Shown here piece after piece: positions 32,864 through 43,300 of a stretch of 64,000 nucleotides of DNA. This DNA comes from Phymorhynchus buccinoides. Its lineage: Eukaryota; Mollusca; Gastropoda; Neogastropoda; Raphitomidae. Made by a program: the position numbers and the translations under genes. The stretch is taken from the NCBI GenBank assembly GCA_017654935.2, contig CM065682.1:39615682-39679681 (forward strand). Direction: 5' to 3'. Under the pieces are notes generated by a model. That model was given only the letters and a program-made list of their open reading frames with translations. It was not told the DNA's origin and ran no database searches. Position 1 is the first letter of the stretch; each line of letters starts with the position of its first letter.

Positions 32864-35800
32864 TCAGAATGGACGAAACTTTCTCTCCATCTTCATCTTC
32901 TCAATGGCCGATTTGTCTTGTTGGAACTGTTTCTGTAGCTCCTCTAACCCTGCCAAAGCAATCAATCAGAAGAAAAGTTATTCAGTGAAAGTCACCGAAG
33001 CAGAAACAAAAACATACACGAAACAGCATGACAGTTAACCCTTTCACCGCCAACGTCGCATTTTTGCACCACAATGATTTAACACCCATGTCACTAAAAG
33101 GCATCAAATCAGGGTCTGTTATCCAAAGACCCTACTTTTCTTAATTTTGGGAGGTAAGGGATAGGCCTCACTTTAACCCTTTCAGCGCCAATGTCGACTT
33201 TTGTCACCACATTGGTTTTACAGCCATGTCACTAGAGGGCATCAGGTCAGAGCCTGTTGTCTGGAGACCCTGTTTTCTTGATTTTGGGGAGGTGGGGATG
33301 GGCCTGATGTTACATATGTCACAGAGGAATTCTCAATATTGCAGAGAATTTTTTTTCTCTACCCAGTTAAGTTTAATGGAATTTTTTGGCCAAAAAAATG
33401 GCTGGCGGTGAAAGGGTTAAATATGTCACAGAGGAATCCCCAATATTACAGACAGATTTTTTTCTCTAGCCAGGTTTAGTTTAATGGACATTTTTTGCTG
33501 AAAAAATGTGACTGGCAGTGAAAGGGTTAAAAGCATTGACTTTTACTGGCATTAAAACCAACTGACTTTAATGGTTATTCTTCATGGTGTCTTAGAGAAT
33601 TAAGATTTTATCAAAGCAAAGGAAATAGATCAAGGAGTAAAACGATTTTACCCCATATACCGTACTTTATGGACCATAAGGCGCACTTGATTATAAGGCA
33701 CACCCCTCAAATTTAACTCTAAATTCAGATTTTGTTACTCTATTTTCTTACTATATTATCAGTCACATTATAAGGCGCAGGGGTCTCAGACTGGGAGAAA
33801 AGTACCACCTACAGCAAAACCCGGTTATAAGAAAATCGAAGGGAGATCATTTTTTTTCTTATATCCGTGTTTTCTTATATCCAAAATATCGGATATAAGA
33901 AAACATTTTGATTTTTTTTCTATTATAACCGAGTTGAATGGGAAAAAAATGGAAAAAATCAAAGAGAAAAAAATAAAATAAAAGACAAACAGAAACATAA
34001 AACGAAGAGAAAATGCTTTTACCTAATTTTGGTGCATGAAAAAAAGGAAAAAATGCAAAAACAAAGAAAGAAAAAAAGAAAGAACAGAACAGAAAATTAA
34101 AAACAAAAATGAAGGCAGACGTGGTGTGAGTTGCATGATGAGCGAGCAAGATAGCGGAGAGCAGGTGAATGATTGGGTGTGGTGTGAGAGTAACATATTT
34201 GTTTAAATGTAAATTTCTGTTTCTTGTTTTTAACCTTTACCGGATCATGCTTTTGACTACACGGACACGATGGCGGGGGTCTTCCACGACCCCCTACTCA
34301 GCAAAGAGCAAATTCCGAGGTGTTTATCCCTGTCCGGATGGCGGGGGTCTCCCACGACCCCTACTTGTCAATGAGTCACCATGTGTTTATTCCTGTCCGG
34401 ATGGCGGGGGTCTCCCACGAACCCTACTCAATGCACTGCAGTGCTCTTTAAAGTAGGGGTCGTGGGAGACCCCCGTCATCCGGACAGGTATATCAAAATT
34501 ACGCGTCATATTACGTCATTTATATTTTATACACATTAATGAAATTTAACACACTTAAAGCCATTTACGTTTTTGACAAAGTCATGAAATTTCATGAAGA
34601 TTGCTTAAATAGTTTTAGAGATATAACATGTTTTGTGTGTCAAGGGGTCGTGGGCGACCCCAGAAGTCCAGTAAAGGTTAGCCCTCTCACGGCTGCATAC
34701 GCCAGATCCCGACCGATTTTTTTTTTACCATTGGCTCCCGTAGCCCCCGATTGCGCCCGCTGAACGCCAGGTCTAGTAGTTTCACTTTCACTTTTGCCCC
34801 TACCCACAATGCAATATACTAAGTTAGTTCTTCCTGTTCCTGACTCTCAGTGGTCCGTTTTTGGTTCTTACAGCAAGGGAAAGGATCCACTAGTCTTTTT
34901 GAACGGATTTTTCGAAGTGACCCCAAATTTGTTTCTTCTTTCCACGTGACGTGACGCAGTATTGACTCGGCGCGATGCTCGGAGCGCCATTACGGATTTT
35001 TTAATTCCAATTCATGGTTTGTTGTGTGACAGTGTGTTAGCTTTGGAATGAAAATATCATCATTGCTATTCAATATGCATCTTTCAGAAATGAAATGTGA
35101 GTTAGACTTTATTCTGGGTGATTTTTTTAAATAAAAGATTTGGTGTGACATTCGGAGTTACTTCCCATCACTTGGTATTCAATATAGATTATCGGTTCGA
35201 TTGATCAGAGTGAGAGGGTTAATCAATATTCTAATTTGGATGTATAAACTTATTTTACACAGTGGAAGACAATTTTGTATTTGCGTTTGTACAATGCCAA
35301 TGGACAATAAAGAAACTTGCGACCTACGACATGTTTTATCAATCGTTTGCTTTTGTTTATGTGGATTTTCGTCCACATATGCAGTTATTTTGTATTTATC
35401 TTCTTAAAGAAATGGATTGCCTTTTCCTCTCTGCCATTGCTGCTGAAAATAAAAGGATGGACAGTCTCTCTACCACCAACACAAAAGTACAGGCACTCAT
35501 ATTTTTTTTTTCTGCTCAACATTTATTTTGCACAGAATACTGAAGGAAAGTATGGAATAAAGGAATAAAAACAACTCAATTAGTCTTGCAATCAAGTGCA
35601 TGTACTGTTTAGACTGTCTGTGACGCAACTGGTTTGAGGTAAACTTTCCTTTTTTGGAACGACTTCAATTTTCTGGGAACATCCTTTCAGTTCAGGTCCA
35701 ACTCACTTTTAAAGACACACTGACCCAACACGATTAAGTCCCTTTTTTTCTGGGTAGCTGTGACCCACATACAAATTCCCCCAACTTCAAATTGAGGCTG

Positions 35801-37349
35801 CTCTTTAAAATGTTTCGTTTTTCAATTTGGGGGCATTTGTATGGGAGTCAAACCTGGTCAAAACAAGATTTAGTACCAGCTGTAAGAGGGATAACACGTG
35901 GAACCCGTGATTTTGACACGCAATCTGGTGGGTCTTTAAGAAAATGTTGTCAATGGTAATTCGCTTATAAGTAAATAGAACTGGCTTATAAGAAAATGAA
36001 CTGTAAACCAACTCTCTTGTATGACATAATTTTCTTATATCCAAGTTTCCATTGCGGATGGGAGAAGGAATTTGCTTGCTTATAACCGAGTTTTCTTATA
36101 AGCGAGGTTCTTATATCGGAGTTTTGATCAAAGATAAGAAAGAAGTTCGGCAGGGAACTGTTTTTTGCTTCATTATATATAAGCGAGTTTCTTATAAGCC
36201 GATTCGGCTGTATCTTTCTATATTAAGGTAGGCTACTCTAGTCTCACTACGACTAACACAAAAGTACAGGCATTCATATTTTTTCTTCTGCTCAGCATTT
36301 ATTTTGTACAGAATGCTGAAGTATGAAATTTAAGGAACAAAAATAACTCAGTCTTGCAATCAAGTGCCTGTACCGGTTAGAGTGTAGCTGCTCTGACGTA
36401 AATTTTCCGCTTTTTTGTTTGTTTTGTTGGAAGACTGCATTTTTGGGAACATCCTGAAAGTTCATGCCCTAATTTTAAAAAAATCGCTTATAAGAAAATC
36501 AAACTCGCTTAGAAGAAAATGAACTGCAAACCAACTCCCTTGTATGAAATCATTTTCTTATATCCGAGTTTACATCGTGGATGGGAGAACGAATTTGCTT
36601 GATTATAGCCGAAGTTTTCTTATAAGCGGTTTTCTTATATCCGAGTTTTGATAATACATAAGAAAGAAGGAGTTCGGCCGGGGAAAATAAATTGCTTGAT
36701 TATAAGTGAGGTTTCTTATAAGCGGGTCCGGCTGTATAATAATTATGTTTTTTTAAACTTATATAGCTTTAGGTTACAAACTTTGAATATGTACATACAA
36801 TTAATCATTAAATGTAATAAGCAAACAAATCTTTAAAACATACGAAATATGCACGTAAATGACTTAAATATGTCAAAGTCAAGCAGACAATTAGTAAACA
36901 ATCAAAAACGTTTCTTCATTTTTCAATTTCATATAATCAGGTGCATCAAAGCATTTTGAGGGGCAATGAGCAACTTAGGACGGCAGGGGGCAGTCAAACC
37001 AGTAGGGAGAGAGAAAGGGAGGGACACATCTTATCACGCGATATTCTTAGTTGGGCGTAAGCTGAGAGAGAGAGAGAGAGAGAGGGGAGGGACGATAAAT
37101 GCCATATGTAGAGCTCTCTCCCTCTCTCTCTCACTACGCCCAACTAAGAATATTCCCCCGCGTGCTAAGCCCCTAGTGGTTTGACTGCCACCTGGTGGTC
37201 AAATCATCGCCATAAGTTGACCATTGCCTAAACGTGTTATCACACCTTCTTTATTCCTCTTGTATTGTGATAACACGCTTAGGCTATTACCCCTTGAATT
37301 TTGATGCAAGTGTGTTATTGTGTGAGTGATGGTGTGTGTGTGTGTGCAG

Positions 37350-37385
<36 letters not shown>

Positions 37386-40300
37386 TGTGTGGAAGACTGT
37401 GTGTGGCTAAACTAAAGCATGTATGTGTGCATGTGAATGCGTGCATATGTAGAGCTGATTCTAGGATTTTGAAATCTTCCAAGTGGGGGCGTTCCCCCCA
37501 TAAGAATGAAAAAAGGGGGGACAGGTCCAATGGATACGAGGGGAGGGGGGGGGGGATGCGGAGGTTGCAGGATCCGATTCAATCTTCGCCTAGCCATGGC
37601 CACTTCTTCAGCCACTCGTCTTGGAACCGGTGTTCCCTCGCACTAGTGCCATTATGCTTCGGGCTGTGGGGGGGGGGGGGGGGGACCAGACTGTTGATGC
37701 AGTAGCTGTTTCTGCAACATCTTCTGCACACTCGTTTGGCAGAGGATTTCTTTTTTTTTTTACTTTGCCGCCACAAAAATCAAAGTCGAAGAGCGTCTTT
37801 GTCCGCTTCATTTTGAAGAAAATTCAACATGGCGGGTAGGACTCTCGCAACTTCTTGTCGGTAAAATGAGATGAGCGCGGGTTGATTTACACTAACATTG
37901 TAAAGGAACCAATGAAATGTCGAGAAATCATTCATTCCTGCTCGATGCTTTCGGTTTGTGCAGACGACGGATTTAGCAGATGACGAAGGAATTCCCGCAG
38001 CGATCGGTAAAAAGTGCGGGCAGTTCTGCAAATATGTGACCCGATTATTGCGGGAAGGAACAGATTTTGGGGGGATTTTACCAATCCCGCGCCCTAGAAT
38101 CAGCTCTGATACGTGTGTCAGTAATATGTGTGCATAGAAGACCATGTGCCCCCCACAATACTTACTTTGCTTTTTCTCTTCCCGTTTCTGGAAAGAGTAA
38201 AAGTTGACGAGTTCCTGAAAACAGAAATAATAAATGTTTCATAAATAAAACACCAACAAATGATCAAAATTTGATATATTTATCATGAAAGTAACCAGCT
38301 AAAAAAAAAAAAAAAAAAAAAATTAGAACCGTCTTTATCTTTCAAGTTCCAACTTCCTGGATATAAATGACCATCTTAAACAGTTCCAAGACAGTTAAAA
38401 ATAGATAAGACCATACTTTTTTCCCAGACTGAGATAAAAAGCTGTACAAAGCTATTATAGGAAAATCAGAATTGAGAATAAAATTGCAATACTTACATAC
38501 GATGCTCTTTACTGTCTATAAAATACAGTAAATGTGTACGTCTTGCAATACTTACATACGATGCTCTTTACTGGTGGGGTAAGACGATTGTCTATAAAAT
38601 ACAGTATGTGTGTACGTCTTGCAATACTTACATATGCTCTTTACTGTCTATAAAATACAGTATGTGTGTACTTACATATATGATGCTCTTTACTGTCTAT
38701 AAAATACAGTAAATGTGTACGTCTTGCAATACTTACATACGATGCTCTTTACTGTCTATAAAATACAGTATGTGTGTACGTCTTGCAATACTTACATACG
38801 ATGCTCTTTACTGTCTATAAAATACAGTATGTGTGTACGCCTTGCAATACTTACATACGATGCTCTTTACTGTCTATAAAATACAGTATGTGTGTACGTC
38901 TTGCAATACTTACATACGATGCTCTTTACTGTCTATAAAATACAGTATGTGTGTATGTCTTGCAATACTTATATATGATGCTCTTTACTGTCTATAAAAT
39001 ACAGTATGTGTGTATGTCTTGCAATACTTAATATATGCTCTTTACTGTCTATAAAATACAGTATGTGTGTACGTCTTGCAATACTTACATACGATGCTCT
39101 TTACTGTCTATAAAATACAGTATGTGTGTACGTCTTGCAATACTTACATACGATGCTCTTTACTGTCTATAAAATACAGTATGTGTGTACATCTTGCAAT
39201 ACTTACATACGATGCTCTTTACTGTCTATAAAATACAGTATGTGTGTACGTCTTGCAATACTTACATACGATGCTCTTTACTGTCTATAAAATACAGTAT
39301 GTGTGTACATCTTGCAATACTTATATATGATGCTCTTTACTGTCTATAAAATACAGTATGTGTGTATGTCTTGCAATACTTATATATGATGCTCTTTACT
39401 GTCTCTAAAATACAGTGTGTACATCTTGCAATACTTATATATGATGCTCTTTACTGTCTATAAAATACAGTGTGTGTGTACGTCTTGCAATACTTATATA
39501 TGATGCTCTTTACTGTCTATAAAATACAGTATGTGTGTACGTCTTGCAATACTTATATATGATGCTCTTTACTGTCTATAAAATACAGTATGTGTGTACG
39601 TCTTGCAATACTTACATACGATGCTCTTTACTGTCTATAAAATACAGTGTGTACATCTTGCAATCTTGCAATACTTATATATGATGCTCTTTACTGTCTA
39701 TAAAATACAGTATGTGTGTACGTCTTGCAATACTTACATACGATGCTCTTTACTGTCTATAAAATACTGTATGTGTGTACGTCTTGCAATACTTACATAC
39801 GATGCTCTTTACTGTCTATAAAATACTGTATGTGTGTACGTCTTGCAATACAGTTACATACACACAGACCTGTTTACCCCCTACACAACTCTTGAGTAGT
39901 CTGGATAGCTGAAATGAGTAGTTTTGGTGCAAAATGTGTAGTTTTATTCATTAAACCATGAAATAATGTTCACTGAAAATGAGTAATTAGAGCATTATTT
40001 TCAATTTTGAAGAGTAGTAGAGGTTCAAATTGAGTAGAATACTACTTGAAAGGAGTAGAGTAAACAGGTCTGATACAATGCTCTTTACTGTCTATAAAAT
40101 ACAGCATGTGAAATGGTGCCAGTCAGCTGAGCTGTCTCACTTTTCTCTTCCTCTTCCTGTTCTCCTTCACTTTCACTCTCCTGTCTTCCGTTTCCGTCCT
40201 CGGGGCGCCTTTGTTCTTGCCCACTCTGGTCACCGTGACCCAGCCCTCCTCGTCTGGCTCGTTAGTTTTGGCCGCTTCTTCCTTCTGATAACAACAATAC

Positions 40301-43300
40301 AAAGCATAAACAAAATAAAAGAAACATTCATAATCTTGGCGGAGGACCTCACTCACGCTGCCTCCGCGACTAAGACATTATTGTCGTCAGTAGGGGGCTT
40401 AATAGGTGGTGTCGTGCGTACAGGCTCCACTGAATTCCACCGAAGTGACTCACCAGCAGTGAAGTATCTCCTCAGTTGGTTGCTTCCAGACGGCCTAACA
40501 TAAATTCGTTTATTTGAACTGCTGGTTTCAGATTCTGCGACCTGAACAAGCCGGGGTGTGGCTGCGAATTGGGACACGGAATAAGCGGCGTGGGAGCAAC
40601 GCCACTGTACAGCCCAGAAGATGGGACAGCAAAAAACAAAACAAACAAAAAACAGTCATAATCACAAACAGCAGTAAAAAAAACAAAAAAAACCATTCCC
40701 ATCTTCTGCGCTGCACAGTGACGTAGCTCCCATGCCGCTCATTCCTAGTCCTAACTCGCAGACACACCCTGGTTTGTCAGGTCACAGAATCCCAAATCAG
40801 CAGTCCAAGGGGAAGAAAGTATTGTTACTAGCAGTCCCTTACACATGTTGGTTTCTTTTTCTTGTACTTAGTCGTACCAGTGAAAACATTTCAACTGTCT
40901 TTGTCTATCACGATAGTATCAGCCTCTCGCTCTCTAAACCGACACAGACACACATACACACACACAATTTAAACACACACATAAACAAATCAATAATCAT
41001 GAACTTAATTGCAGTTAAGAGTACAGCTGTTGTGCAGATTTAAACAGTCTTTCTAGTGGATGGGCATAAATACTTTCTAAAGATTCTACGTCATATGCCA
41101 GTACAAATTCCATGTGTGCATGCAGTGACCAAAACGTTTGCCTGAACTTTCTTGCCGAAACCTAATGTACAAAAGAATGATATCATGTTAAAGAGCCCTT
41201 TCTTCAGAAACTCAGCTGCCTGAAGCAGCATCAGACTGCCTGAATTCAGGCTTCAGGCACACCCACATGCACCCCTGATATTCAACATATTAGTGTGCAC
41301 GTTATCATTAGGAACATGGCTACATACTTTGCGCACTTAAATATCATACTTTATATGTAACAGAAAAACAATTAATTTAAACGTTACAATTTATTTGAAT
41401 GAATTAAAACCTAGGCTAAATAAACGATAAAAATAAAAACATCTCGCACAATACAAAGGAAATCTGATTTTGGCATTGCTTGATATTTGCTCACTAATGG
41501 AATGGTCAGTACTTCTGATCATTTAAACTCTAGGTTTCTTTTTGTTTCAGTCTTTTATATTTTAACATTCCATCACCATGACAGAATATTAGTACTAGTA
41601 TCCATAATTCTGTATTCTTAATAATAATAATAATAATAGTTAACAACATTTCTATTCATAGCGCCTTTCTATAATTATTTTACACTCAAGGCGCTTCCAT
41701 TCACTGATACACGCGCAGTCACACAAAACATTATCACCCATTCATTCACCCAGGTACAAGATCAAGAAGCAAGAAGGAAAAACTTATAAACCGAATGAGC
41801 TTTGAAAGTATTGAGTCTGAGCCTGAGTCTGAGCCTAAGTCTGAGCAACGCTTCAATTTCAAAGCTTTTTTTGTATCTCAAATAATAGGAGAATAAAGAA
41901 ACCAAATGCAATCAGTCAGAAAACACGTCACTTACTATGTCACTACATTTGATTTTTTGTAATTGAACACTTGCAGGATGTCCACTTTTGTCATCATACA
42001 CGTAATTACTTTCTTACAAGAAATGACTAAGCATGAATGAAAGCCATGGGTGAAAGTAAAACATTCTCTCAATCCTGAAATGGCACGTTTCAATGTTCTC
42101 TGAATCTTCCCAATCCTGAAGTGGTGACCGCACTAAAAATAATTTCCAATGTGTGTGTCTGTGGCAGTGTGCATACATGATGGGTGGGGATGGTGTTAGA
42201 ATTGCATGTCTGCCATCTTGTTTTAATCTGCCGTCAATGTTTGCAGAAACGTTTAGACCATGGAGCCAGATGACAAGATGATCAATCCTAAAGACTCTTT
42301 CTAACAGCTTTTCCAATCCTGATTTCAGGAGCACTCCTGAACTACTTTCACCCATGGAAAGCCTCCAAAAATACCACCACATTTATCTAAACACTGTTCC
42401 TAGTAAATTGAAGTGTACAACAAGGACTAGATACACTTTCACTGGGGCCTTCTGTTGTGTCCATGGCAAAACGTTCATTCTGGTACCAACAAACACGTAA
42501 CACAGCTGGTGTGCTTCAAACAGTATAATCTAGGTAGAAGACTTGATGAGTACAACATGGCGGGCAGACCCGTTTGAGCAGACGCTACGTCACTCTTGCC
42601 TTATGGGATATGTCCCATTAACCAATCATAATCTAGCTTGTTGCCATGGACACAACACCTTCCTTGCAATATATAATACCTGATGCACGTACTTTTGACA
42701 AAAGAAAAAACACCCACAAAAACAAAAACAAGCCAACGAAACCAAAATGTACAACACAGAAACAACCACTGTACTCACCTCTTTTTCCTTTCTGTCATAC
42801 TGGGCCATCTTTTCAGATAGCTCCAGTTTAATTTTGTCCAAGTCACAACCTGAACTAGCAGTGTACTGCCTTTTGTATCCTGCAAAACAAACACAATTTC
42901 TATTTTAAGAAAGAAAAAAAAAGCTAGCCACTGTATTTTTAAATATTTAAATTTGGATGTCATTGTTGACGGTTGTTGTTGTCATTGGTTCTTTGTTTTC
43001 TTACTGCTTGTTTGTCTGTTCTACTTCTGGCAAAGCTTTTATCACAGCATGCATCAGGGCTCCCAATCGGCCCGCAAAACAAGGGGTCCCAGGGACTCCT
43101 TCGCTTACAGCATAGAGGGTCCTAGAGGCAGGAGAGAGGGTCCCAGTGGTATTGCAAATGCTAAAAAGAATTTTTCTAGTGCATCCCTAGAAGTTCTATG
43201 GATGCACTAGAAAAATTCTTTTTAGCATTTGCAATACCACTGGGACCCTCTCTCCTGCCTCTAGGACCCTCATTTCTCAAGGACCCTATAAAAGAATGTA

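Larger units (their letters stand above)
33811..36737. mobile_element. pogo/Tigger-like element cluster (right)
   Basis: Mirror of 19905-22886. Starts TACAGCAAAACCCGGTTATAAG and ends CTTATAAGCGGGTCCGGCTGTA. Internal TTATAAG motifs again point to more than one element. Confidence 0.55.
28485..40727 (-). repeat. Right arm of giant palindrome
   Basis: Reverse complement of 16163-28482. Homology can be followed to about 40727, where the left arm runs out at the gap, so this is only a minimum limit. It contains the last three exons of the longer RRP7A gene. Confidence 0.97.
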
